Position numbers and translations under genes: made by a program
In this document: one piece after another, positions 20,248 to 27,571 of the stretch
Position numbering within the stretch: the stretch's first letter is position 1
Layout of the letters: each line of letters starts with the position of its first letter
NCBI RefSeq assembly: GCF_016901575.1
Contig: NZ_JACJKQ010000018.1
Location: 1-44,973 of the forward strand
From: Enorma phocaeensis
Lineage (GTDB): Bacteria > Actinomycetota > Coriobacteriia > Coriobacteriales > Coriobacteriaceae
Length of the DNA: 44,973 nucleotides
Direction of reading: 5' to 3'
Notes under the pieces: model-generated
What the model was told of the DNA's origin: nothing
Database searches by the model: none
The model's input: only the letters and a program-made list of their open reading frames with translations

Positions 20248-20457
20248 ACCCGCCGGCCCGCCACCGGCCCGTCGGCCATCGTCCCGGCAGCCATCACTCC
20301 GCTGGCGCGCGCTCCACCGGCCAGCGTCCCGCCCGACAATCACCCCACGGCCCGTTGCCCCACGGCCCACCGCTCCACGGTCCATCTCCCCGCGGTCCTT
20401 CACCCAACGGCCCGTCGTCCCACGGCCCATCTCCCCGCGATCCACCGCCCCACCGAT
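20248..20457. repeat. Degenerate 15-bp tandem repeat (minisatellite)
   Basis: About a dozen imperfect 15-bp units such as CCCCACGGCCCGTTG, CCCCACGGCCCACCG, TCCCACGGCCCATCT follow each other without gaps. Because 15 is a multiple of 3, both strands stay open and would encode five-residue repeats (plus strand SPHGP-like, minus strand RGxxG-like), but neither frame has a convincing start, and the block lies in the 624-bp gap between the CapA-like gene and prfA. Read as non-coding repeat, coding not excluded. Confidence 0.7.
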
Positions 20458-20489
20458 CTTCTGATGCATTTTGGACGCATCTGAGAGAC

Positions 20490-20583
20490 TTCTTGTGCAG
20501 AATGGACGATAAGGGGCTGAAAACGGGCGCTTAGCGGCCGTTCTGCATAAGAAGATTCCGCAAGCGTCCATTCTGCACAAGAA
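20490..20583. repeat. 19-bp perfect inverted repeat pair with a third degenerate copy
   Basis: TTCTTGTGCAGAATGGACG at 20490-20508 and its exact reverse complement at 20565-20583, separated by 56 bp. A partial third copy (TTCTGCATAAGAA, 20541-20553) lies between them, and a weaker trace (TTTTGGACG) is just left. The arrangement resembles a dispersed palindromic element (REP/MITE-like). Located directly after the CapA-like gene, it could also act as an mRNA 3' hairpin. Confidence 0.75.
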
Positions 20584-20665
20584 AATGCCTACCAGGGGCT
20601 GTCCTCGAGAACCGCCCGCCAGGAACCGCCTGCCCGAGGCTGCCTTCGGAAGCCGAGCGCGGCGG

Positions 20666-22354
20666 CTACATATCGATGGCGAAGTCCTCTCCGATGACCT
20701 GCCTGGTAAGATCTTGCATCCAGGCATAGGGATCGTCGAGCCCTGCGAGGAGCTCGTTGGAGCGGGCCTGCTCCTCGGTGTAGTCGGAGAGCTGATAGAC
20801 GGTATCGACCCCATCCTGCCAGTGTTCGATGAGCGGGTGCCAGACGACGTTCTCGACCGAGACCTTTCGGCCCGCCTCCTTGGCGGCGTCGGCGTCGAGC
20901 CGCACGAAATCGCAGCTCATCATGCCCGACAGCACGCACTCGGGCTTATCGTGATATCCGCTCCACACATCTCCGAGACCATAGACCACAAGGGTTTTGC
21001 CACCGGCGCCCTCAAGCCATTCCATCGGCTGGATCACATGGGCGTGGCTTCCCACCACCACATCGACGCCGGCATCGGCAAGCTCCTGGGCCCAGGCGCG
21101 CTGGGCCTCATCCGGGGCATGGTCGTACTCCGTTCCCCAATGCATATAGACCACCACCGCATCGGCAACCTCATGCGCACGGGCGACCTCTTGCTGCATG
21201 GCCTCTTTCACATAGGGCACGGCATAGTAGTCGTTTGGCAAATCCTCCTGGTCGTATCCGTTTTGCCCGTAGGAGTATGCGAGAAACGCGATGCGCACGC
21301 CGTTACGCTCGACCATACGCACGCGCGCACGCTCCTCGGCGCTGGCGAAGCTTCCGATCGCAATGAGGGCATCGGCCTTTCCCGCCCACACCCCATGAGA
21401 ATGCTGGACCGCCGGCTCACCGGTATCGTAGGTGTGGTTCGAATTGATCGATACGACGTCCCAGCCCGCCGCTGCGATAGCGTCCGCCATCGAGTCGGGA
21501 GTGTTGAAGCTGGGATACCCGTTGTATCCATACCGGTCCGGACCGCCCAGCGTGGTCTCCTGGTTGATGAACGAGATGTCATACGATTGCACCGCATCGC
21601 GGATGCCGTCGTAGAACGCATTGAAATCGTACTGGTCGTCGCCCACGTCGCCCGCGGCAGCATCAGCGAGCTCGAGCAGGTTTGCGTTGGCGATGTTGTC
21701 GCCGACGGCAGAGAAGCTGACGCGGCCCTCGCCGCTTGCGGTGGCAGACCCCGCGCCCAGGACCACGGCGTCGGGCGCCTGCGCTCGCAGCGAAGCCTGA
21801 TCGGGAGGGACCGCGATGCCGCGTGCAAGCCCCCGCCCCAAGGCAGTCGCCGGCGCAGCGGCATCACCGCCGCCCGCCAAGATCGCGGGAGGCGTGAGGC
21901 CGTTTTGGACAAGCGTGCCCACGCCCCATAACGCCAAAACGACAGCCACCACTCCCAAAGCGTAGGGAACCGCCTTGATGGCGCCCGCGCGAGCGGCGCG
22001 CCTGCGCGACCCCCTGCGGCCGCGGCTGATATATCCAAGGGAGGCGTTGTGCTGGATCTTCGAGCCGATTACCCTGCTTTTGCCAGGGCCCATGCGGCGA
22101 GAGCTCTTGGCGAGGCGCTCGCTCACCGTCGGGTATCCGTAGCGTCGCCGATTGACATGTTGCTGGGCACGCCGGGGCGTCGGTCGCTGCCCGCCCAGAC
22201 GAGCCGATGCCCCGCCGCGATTCTGCGAAGCAGATGATGCCGCCGAGCCGATGCGCGGGACGTCTGCCCGCGACGGCTTTTTTCCTCGAGCGCGCGACGC
22301 GCCCCCTGCCCCCACGGGTGCCTTTCGCCCCTTTCCCGGTGCCTGAGCAGCCAT
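20666..22354 (-). CDS. Membrane-anchored CapA-family metallophosphatase-like protein
   Basis: 562 residues. A long basic, low-complexity cytosolic region (1-125, rich in Arg, Lys, Gly, Ala) precedes one membrane helix (about 126-148). The extracellular CapA (PGA_cap) domain spans about 205-470 with metal-ligand motifs SFSAVGDNIANANL, FINQETTLGG, SINSNHTYDTG, YMHWGTEYDHAPDEAQ and VVGSHAHVIQPMEW. CapA proteins are linked to poly-gamma-glutamate capsule formation, but stand-alone members like this occur widely with unknown substrates, and no capB/capC is nearby. AGGAGAG before the ATG at 22354. The basic N-terminus could bind anionic polymer, lipid head groups or nucleic acid; inference only. 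Confidence 0.85.
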   Translation of the reverse strand: MAAQAPGKGRKAPVGAGGASRARGKKPSRADVPRIGSAASSASQNRGGASARLGGQRPTPRRAQQHVNRRRYGYPTVSERLAKSSRRMGPGKSRVIGSKIQHNASLGYISRGRRGSRRRAARAGAIKAVPYALGVVAVVLALWGVGTLVQNGLTPPAILAGGGDAAAPATALGRGLARGIAVPPDQASLRAQAPDAVVLGAGSATASGEGRVSFSAVGDNIANANLLELADAAAGDVGDDQYDFNAFYDGIRDAVQSYDISFINQETTLGGPDRYGYNGYPSFNTPDSMADAIAAAGWDVVSINSNHTYDTGEPAVQHSHGVWAGKADALIAIGSFASAEERARVRMVERNGVRIAFLAYSYGQNGYDQEDLPNDYYAVPYVKEAMQQEVARAHEVADAVVVYMHWGTEYDHAPDEAQRAWAQELADAGVDVVVGSHAHVIQPMEWLEGAGGKTLVVYGLGDVWSGYHDKPECVLSGMMSCDFVRLDADAAKEAGRKVSVENVVWHPLIEHWQDGVDTVYQLSDYTEEQARSNELLAGLDDPYAWMQDLTRQVIGEDFAIDM

Positions 22355-22426
22355 GGCTCTCCTATCCCCCAGCGCCGGCCAACCAACGGCCGCGCTCGTT
22401 TGTCCCCCTTCGGCGCCTACTGTAGC

Positions 22427-22486
22427 GCATCCGCCGCCGCTGCGCCCCCACGCGTCGGCGAGGCGGCTCGGAGCGACGGCGGATGC
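22427..22486. repeat. 10-bp inverted repeat upstream of the CapA-like gene
   Basis: GCATCCGCCG and CGGCGGATGC with a 40-nt loop, in the region that should hold the promoter of the CapA-like gene. May be a regulatory stem or chance in GC-rich DNA. Confidence 0.35.
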
Positions 22487-22553
22487 CCGCCTGTCATATG
22501 CAACATCTGAAACGAAGCGGTTGCCCCGCCCATATGAGACCAGCCAACGTCAG

Positions 22554-22579
22554 GCTCCGCCCTTCCATGCAGGCGGAGC
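22554..22579 (-). terminator. Hairpin after the aldose epimerase gene
   Basis: GCTCCGCC / GGCGGAGC, 8 bp with a 10-nt loop, 28 bp past the epimerase stop. No T-run follows, so termination is uncertain. Confidence 0.4.
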
Positions 22580-22606
22580 GCACGCATCTCTGGCGGGCGC
22601 TTTTCC

Positions 22607-23491
22607 CTACAGCAACGTTACCGAGAAAGAGCGCTCGTCAACCGCGCCCGGGGCAAGCACCGTGATGTCGCGCTTGTGCTCGAAGACGTCGTCCTCGCTT
22701 GTCAAGGTGGCGTGGCCCGTCCACGGCTCAAGGGCAACAAAGGGGGCGTCGCCGGCAGCAGACCAGACACCCAGATACTTGAAGCCCTCGAAGTCGACGC
22801 GCACCCCGTGCCCGCTCTTCGAACCGCGCAGGGTCACCGTGCTTGCAGGAACGTCCTCGAGCATCACGGTGTCATAGCGGAAAAGATCACGTGAGAGCGG
22901 CAGTCGGTCAGAATCCTTCAGCAGCGGATTCATGACATCGTAGGTGAGCAAGCCCCCATCGGTGATGGTGGCGGAGTCAAAGGTCCACGGCTCTGCAAAT
23001 TCGAGCGCATAGTCCTCAAACGCCTCGTCCCCGGCGCCGGGCGCCGGCACGTTGAAGGCAGGATGGCCGCCCACGGAGAACGGCAACTCGACTGCGCCGG
23101 TGTTCTCGACCCTGAACGCCTGCGTGAAAGCGCCGTCCCCCGAGATCGCATAGGTCATGTTGAGCTTAAAGGCGTACGGATAGTCGGCGCGCGTCTCGGG
23201 CGAATCGACCAGCTCGAAGGTCACCGAGGAATCGTCCTGGCGCACAACGGCGTGCTCATAGTTGCGTGCAAGGCCGTGGCGGCCGAGCTTGACGGGACCC
23301 TGCTGCGAGACCGCTTGATCGCCGCGGATGGAGCCCACGATGGGAAAGAGCACGGGCGCATGGCGGTTCCACCAGCGGGGATCGGCCTGCCACAGGTACT
23401 CGCGCCCGTCGCGCGCAAGACTGGTGAGCTGGGCGCCGAGCGTGTCGATGCGGGCTGCGACGCCGCCGTTTTGGATCGTGATGATTGACAT
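22607..23491 (-). CDS. Aldose 1-epimerase family protein
   Basis: 294-residue galactose-mutarotase-like beta-sandwich, closest in layout to the LacX-type subfamily. Likely catalytic residues: His in KLGRHGLARN, His in VGGHPAFNVP, and Glu in VALEPWTG. Such enzymes interconvert alpha and beta forms of aldoses or sugar phosphates in the cytosol. ATG 23491 follows AAGGAGCTCCC at ideal spacing, while the frame upstream has no site. Neighbours do not identify a substrate. VOC gene upstream on the same strand, 136 bp away. Confidence 0.88.
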   Translation of the reverse strand: MSIITIQNGGVAARIDTLGAQLTSLARDGREYLWQADPRWWNRHAPVLFPIVGSIRGDQAVSQQGPVKLGRHGLARNYEHAVVRQDDSSVTFELVDSPETRADYPYAFKLNMTYAISGDGAFTQAFRVENTGAVELPFSVGGHPAFNVPAPGAGDEAFEDYALEFAEPWTFDSATITDGGLLTYDVMNPLLKDSDRLPLSRDLFRYDTVMLEDVPASTVTLRGSKSGHGVRVDFEGFKYLGVWSAAGDAPFVALEPWTGHATLTSEDDVFEHKRDITVLAPGAVDERSFSVTLL

Positions 23492-23627
23492 GGGAGCTCC
23501 TTGCGACGTAAGGCCTATGGGCGACGGAAAAACCGCCTCCCTTATCGTACCCAAGCGACGCCGCCGCGTGGCACCGCACGGCAAAACGGAGCGGCGTCCC
23601 CGCCGCACGCATCTCGGGAACCGCCGG

Positions 23628-23960
23628 CTACTTAGGGCAGCAAAACTCGATGAGCAGGTCGTCCTTACGAGCAAAGAGCACATCCTGCTTCACGCCCGGC
23701 GCAGGCTCGTCCTCGAAGGGGCCGAGCACGACCTCGTCGCACCACGCCGCCGCGGCATCGAGGTCGTCGGTTGTCAGCGCGACATGCGTGGTGGACTTCA
23801 TCATCTCGGGCGCAGGCGATCCGTCCTCAAAGAAGAGGTACTCGATTCCGTCCGGCGAAAGCGCCGGATCGGAGATCCACAGCTTCATGGGCGGCGCATA
23901 GCGCATCCCGCCCAGATGACGGGTCGTGGGAATGCCGGTGTGTGCATACGAGAGCTTCAT
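23628..23960 (-). CDS. VOC (glyoxalase/bleomycin-resistance fold) protein
   Basis: 110-residue single-module VOC protein. The pattern fits: N-terminal beta strand ending in HTGIPTTRH, the central GIEYLFFED strand, a new module-half from STTHVALTTDDLDAAAAWC, and the closing strand DDLLIEFCCPK. VOC proteins bind a metal with His and Glu and act as isomerases, lyases or dioxygenases, usually as dimers; the reaction cannot be told. Ribosome site AAGGGGGGAGCC at ideal spacing. It is downstream of the decarboxylase cluster with a 176-bp gap. Confidence 0.8.
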   Translation of the reverse strand: MKLSYAHTGIPTTRHLGGMRYAPPMKLWISDPALSPDGIEYLFFEDGSPAPEMMKSTTHVALTTDDLDAAAAWCDEVVLGPFEDEPAPGVKQDVLFARKDDLLIEFCCPK

Positions 23961-24097
23961 GGCTCCCCCCTTCGTTGTGTCGTCGCGCCGCCCGCAGAAG
24001 CGCCCGCCGGAACGCCGTCAAGCCAAGCACGCCCCGACGGCCGTCGACCATGGCGTCCCCGATGTCGCGCATATTCCCGCCAGACAGCGCCGTCGCA

Positions 24098-24123
24098 TAC
24101 GGATAACTGATACGGATAACTGA
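24098..24123. repeat. Two adjacent copies of a 13-bp repeat
   Basis: TACGGATAACTGA occurs twice back to back (24098-24110 and 24111-24123), in the gap between the LpdD-Idi-like gene and the VOC gene and about 140 bp before the VOC start. AT-rich compared with its surroundings. Could be an operator or a replication slip. Confidence 0.6.
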
Positions 24124-24136
24124 TGCCGAGCGGCTC

Positions 24137-25075
24137 CTAGATGCTTGAGACGTAACGCTCCAGGCCGGCGCGAACCTCGGGGTCTTCGAGCGCGAGGCGG
24201 GTCCAAGGAGCAAGTTGCTCGGGCCGCCCCGCAAGGTACCCCTCGAGCTCTGGAAGCGACACGCGGCGAACCTCGGACACCTCCTCTTCGTTCACGCGCA
24301 TGTCGGCCGGCATGCGTCCCACGAACACGCCGCACCACTCGCATTCGCAGCGGCCGTCGCCATGGTCCTCGCGATAGATGACATGTCCGAGTTGAGTAAG
24401 CTCCGTCGTCGTCCCGATCTCTTCCGACAGCCGGCGCTCGGCGGCAACCCGCAAGTCCTCACCGACGTGAGGATGCCCGGCGCATGTGTCGGCGAGCACA
24501 CCTCCCCACAGGCGCTTCATGGGGCTGCGGCGGCACAGGACCAGGCGAGGCACGGACCGGTCGCCCTCGACCAGCAGCGTACAGAACGCTTGGTGCAAGA
24601 TCCCCTCGCCCTCATGAGCCGCGAGACGGTCGACGGGGCCGATGGGGTCGCCGGAACGCGAGACGGCAACCACCTGGTCCTCGTCGTCCCAGCGGGCCCG
24701 CTCGATGGCGCGGGAGCGCTCGACCACCGCCCGAGCGACGTCGCGCGCAGTCTCCACCAGGCGCGCAATGTCCTCCTTCGTTGCATGGTCGATGTGTATC
24801 CCGCACGTCACGCTCACGGGCACCTTCAGCTCGGTGGCGACCGCGGCGGCGATGTCGTGCGCGGGCACCTCGTCTCGATGGCACGGGACCGCCAGGATGC
24901 TCACCGTTGCCGTGCGGTCCGGCTCGGGCCTCGGGATCGCCTGCGCGGTCGCTCCAACATGGGCAGCTCCCGGCGCAGCCGACCCGACGGCAACCGTGAT
25001 TCCACGGCCGGTATCGACCATGGTCACCTCAAGCTTGAACGCCCCCTCGCCCACGCAGAAGGTCCGCGTCTCCAT
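24137..25075 (-). CDS. LpdD-like prenyl-flavin chaperone domain fused to an Idi-like Nudix domain
   Basis: 312 residues, two domains. Residues 1-120 match my recollection of the LpdD family, which partners LpdC decarboxylases and is thought to handle prenylated FMN (PHxGA-IPRP and VTCGIHIDHATKEDI segments). Residues 130-300 look like type I isopentenyl-diphosphate isomerase: AAHEGEGILHQAF (His154, His161), DTCAGHPHVGE (His201), RRLSEEIG (Glu219), CECEWC (Glu244, Glu246), PW (Trp291). These line up with the metal ligands and pocket of E. coli Idi, but the catalytic Cys position reads Ala199 with Cys198 beside it. Idi makes DMAPP, and UbiX needs a dimethylallyl phosphate, so the fusion may supply the prenyl donor; a DMAPP-to-DMAP hydrolase is the other option. 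Strong site AAAGGAGGGCAAC. Confidence 0.7.
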   Translation of the reverse strand: METRTFCVGEGAFKLEVTMVDTGRGITVAVGSAAPGAAHVGATAQAIPRPEPDRTATVSILAVPCHRDEVPAHDIAAAVATELKVPVSVTCGIHIDHATKEDIARLVETARDVARAVVERSRAIERARWDDEDQVVAVSRSGDPIGPVDRLAAHEGEGILHQAFCTLLVEGDRSVPRLVLCRRSPMKRLWGGVLADTCAGHPHVGEDLRVAAERRLSEEIGTTTELTQLGHVIYREDHGDGRCECEWCGVFVGRMPADMRVNEEEVSEVRRVSLPELEGYLAGRPEQLAPWTRLALEDPEVRAGLERYVSSI

Positions 25076-25094
25076 GTTGCCCTCCTTTACACAA

Positions 25095-25123
25095 CGTGCC
25101 CGGCAGCCACGCCGCCGGGCACG
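25095..25123 (-). promoter_or_regulatory. GC-rich hairpin just before the LpdD-Idi-like gene
   Basis: CGTGCCCGGC / GCCGGGCACG, a perfect 10-bp stem with a 9-nt loop, ending 20 bp before the start codon in the lpdC to lpdD-idi gap (160 bp). It could attenuate transcription or block 5' degradation so that the two genes are made at different levels. Confidence 0.5.
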
Positions 25124-25235
25124 TGCTCACACGTACCGTATTAGCAAGTATCGGGGGTATAGCGACTCTACACGCAAGCGTCACAGCACGCGCCGCGCCC
25201 CAACACATGCGAACTCACGTCCCAGCGCCTCGCCC

Positions 25236-26702
25236 TTAGGCGTCCGTCCAATGCTTCGGGTCGACATCTTTGAACTTTGAGCGCTGGAAGCGGTGCTTCT
25301 GGTCGAACGGCACCGTGCAGTCAAAGATGGTCTTGCAAGCGATTCCGTGGTCGCGGATGGACGGGTCACACGTGGGGTCGTTCGACGGGTCGAGCGGATG
25401 GCAGCGCACGCCGGGAATGGTGATGACGTCGGTGTCTGCCTGGAAGCGGGTGTTCATGGCCCAGATGACGTCGCCGATGTCGAACGGGTCGACGTCCTCA
25501 TCGACCAGCCACACGTGCTTGAGCTCGGGGAACGCCGAGAAAGCCAGGAGCGCCGCCTGGCGCTGACGGCCCTCGTCCGAGGGGATGGTCTTCTTGAACT
25601 GAATCACGGCCATATACTTGCCGCCGCCCGGCGACGCCGCGTAAACGTTCTGGACCTTGCCGGGAAGAGCGCGCTCGACCATGGTGAGGATGGACGCCTC
25701 GGTGGGGATGCCCGCCATGGAGACATGCTCCTCGGAGGGGCCGATCACCGTCTGCATGATGGGATTCTTGCGCGTGGTGACCGCCTTGACCTTGATGACG
25801 GGGAGCGCTGCCTGCGCGCCGCCGGTATACCCCGGGAACTCGGGCATGGCCTTGCCCGAATCGGTATTCTGGTCCTCCCGGACGCGCACGTCCGGCAGGA
25901 GCTCGCCCTCGATGACGTACTCGGCGTTGGCGATGCACTTCTCATCGATGGTGAGGCACTGGGCCAGCTTCACCGCCTCGCCGCGGATGGCGCCGGCGCA
26001 TCCAAGCTCGTCGTAGCCGAGCGGCGTTGTGGGCGGCTCGAAGCACGCGGCGATCTCGATGGCGGGGTCCACGCCGATGGAGATCGAGATGGGCAGGGGC
26101 TTTCCCGCCGCCTCCGCCTTCTCGCGGAAGACGGTGAGGTGGCGGGCGCCGGGGACGAAGTACATAGAGATCTCGTCTTTGCTCTGCAGGCAGAGACGGT
26201 GGATGGTGATGTCCGTGTCGCCGTTCTCGGGGTCGGTCGCATAGCACATGCCCATCGTGATATAGGGGCCCGCGTCCTCCTCGGTGTTGGTGGGGGCGGG
26301 GATGAGCTTGCGAATGTCGAAGTCGGGGTCGTCGGCCTTGTAGACGACTTCCTGGCACGGCGCGGGCTCATCGGTGACGACCGGCGCGATGGGCGCGTTC
26401 ACGGCATCCTTGAGCATGAAGCCCAGCTTCTTGGGATCGCAGTCAAGCAGGTATCCCACGCGCTTGCGGCTGGCAAGGAGGCCGATGACGACGCGCGCGC
26501 CGGGATGCCCCTTCACGTTGTTGAAGATCATCGCGGGACCCTCTTTGGTGGGACGCATGACGGTGCCGCCGGCGCCGACATGGCGATAGACGCCCGAGAG
26601 CTCGGCCAACGGCTCGACCTCTACGTCGGTTTCGACCAATTGCCCAGGAATCTCTTGCAAAAGCTCGAGTGCGCTCCGGAGGTCGTTTACTTTAGTAGAC
26701 AT
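25236..26702 (-). CDS. lpdC: UbiD-family decarboxylase, gallate decarboxylase (LpdC) type
   Basis: 488-residue prenylated-FMN-dependent decarboxylase. The sequence closely follows, from memory, lactobacillar LpdC: N-terminal VETDVEVEPLAELSGVYRHV and AMIFNNVKG, the central NTEEDAGPYITMG, ITIHRLCLQSKDE, the GKAMPEFPGYTGG segment where UbiD enzymes carry an active-site Glu, GPSEEHVSMAGIPTEASI, and VDEDVDPFDIGDVIWAMNTR. LpdC removes CO2 from gallate or protocatechuate without oxygen. Neighbours are ubiX and the LpdD-Idi fusion, matching the lpdB-C-D set. ATG 26702 follows AAAAAGGAGGAGCATC. Exact substrate unknown. Confidence 0.9.
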   Translation of the reverse strand: MSTKVNDLRSALELLQEIPGQLVETDVEVEPLAELSGVYRHVGAGGTVMRPTKEGPAMIFNNVKGHPGARVVIGLLASRKRVGYLLDCDPKKLGFMLKDAVNAPIAPVVTDEPAPCQEVVYKADDPDFDIRKLIPAPTNTEEDAGPYITMGMCYATDPENGDTDITIHRLCLQSKDEISMYFVPGARHLTVFREKAEAAGKPLPISISIGVDPAIEIAACFEPPTTPLGYDELGCAGAIRGEAVKLAQCLTIDEKCIANAEYVIEGELLPDVRVREDQNTDSGKAMPEFPGYTGGAQAALPVIKVKAVTTRKNPIMQTVIGPSEEHVSMAGIPTEASILTMVERALPGKVQNVYAASPGGGKYMAVIQFKKTIPSDEGRQRQAALLAFSAFPELKHVWLVDEDVDPFDIGDVIWAMNTRFQADTDVITIPGVRCHPLDPSNDPTCDPSIRDHGIACKTIFDCTVPFDQKHRFQRSKFKDVDPKHWTDA

Positions 26703-26858
26703 GATGCTCCTCCTTTTTGATCAAAGCGTTCGGTCCTATGCGGGGCTGCTGGCATACGCCGAGGAGGACGGATGTGCAGCACGCCGCTTCCGCATGGGGA
26801 GGCGTGGAAGGATGCCAGGCCGGCTGGGGGGGTAGGATGGGTCGTAGCCGCGCCTCGA

Positions 26859-27431
26859 TTATTCGACACCCTCCCACGCATGGAACTTCGTGGGCTCGAT
26901 CCCAAATTGGCGTAGGACCTTACCCACCACATGGTTTATCTGGTCTTCAATGGTCACAGGCCCGTTGTAGAACGTAAGCATGGGAGGAACGAGGACGCAT
27001 CCCGCGTCTGCGGCAGAAAGCATGTTGCGCACGTGAATCTTCCCCAGCGGCATCTCGCGCGGCACAAGCACCACGCGACGCCCCTCCTTAAGACACACAT
27101 CGGCCGCACGCGACACCAGATTGTCGGCATATCCGTTCGCAATGGAAGACAGCGTCTTCATCGAGCACGGCATGACCACCATGCCGTCGGTCACATAGGA
27201 GCCGCTCGAGATAGACGCCGCGAGGTTATGCGCGTCATGCACCACGTCGGCGAGCTCATAGAGCTCTTCGATAGGCGTGGCGCATTCCAGCTCCCACGTC
27301 TTTTTGGCGCCGTCGCTTACCACCAAGTGGGTCTCGACATGCTCGACGGCCGCAAGCGCCCGCATGAGGTACAGCGCCAGCTGCACTCCGGTAGCCCCGC
27401 TGACACCGACGATAATCCGCTGCTTGCCCAT
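26859..27431 (-). CDS. ubiX: UbiX-family flavin prenyltransferase
   Basis: 190-residue enzyme that joins a dimethylallyl group to FMN to form prenylated FMN, the cofactor of both UbiD proteins in this cluster. Evidence: GVSGATGVQLALYLM (FMN-binding start), VSDGAKKTW, VMPCSMKTLSSIANGYADNL, VLVPREMPLGKIHVRNM and PPMLTFYN, all in family order. ATG 27431 follows AAAGGGGAGCAA; the frame is open for 42 more codons upstream but without need. It is often named lpdB/vdcB/bsdB when next to such decarboxylases. It lies between the transporter and lpdC on one strand. Confidence 0.93.
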   Translation of the reverse strand: MGKQRIIVGVSGATGVQLALYLMRALAAVEHVETHLVVSDGAKKTWELECATPIEELYELADVVHDAHNLAASISSGSYVTDGMVVMPCSMKTLSSIANGYADNLVSRAADVCLKEGRRVVLVPREMPLGKIHVRNMLSAADAGCVLVPPMLTFYNGPVTIEDQINHVVGKVLRQFGIEPTKFHAWEGVE

Positions 27432-27571
27432 TTGCTCCCCTTTCGGCGTCGACCTTGCCGCCCGCTGGCCCGGCAGATGCACTCGAACCAGACGCGGAGC
27501 AAGGCGGGCGGCGCTTGAGCCAAGCATTCCGCGCAGCAGCCGCACCGCCTTCGCCATTTCTTTCTGCTACA

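Noticed and set aside
20226-20534. Pentapeptide-repeat protein encoded by the minisatellite
   Set aside because: Both strands are open only because the unit is 15 bp; no ribosome site, no conserved flank. Kept as repeat, with the coding option mentioned.
20248-20583. CRISPR array
   Set aside because: The units are 15 bp, degenerate and without unique spacers, and no cas genes are in the window.
23827-24136. Coding remnant in the gap before the VOC gene (a frame reading MRDIGDAMVDGRRGVLGL and on)
   Set aside because: Third positions are GC-rich but so is the region; there is no ribosome site and the frame runs out of phase into the VOC gene.
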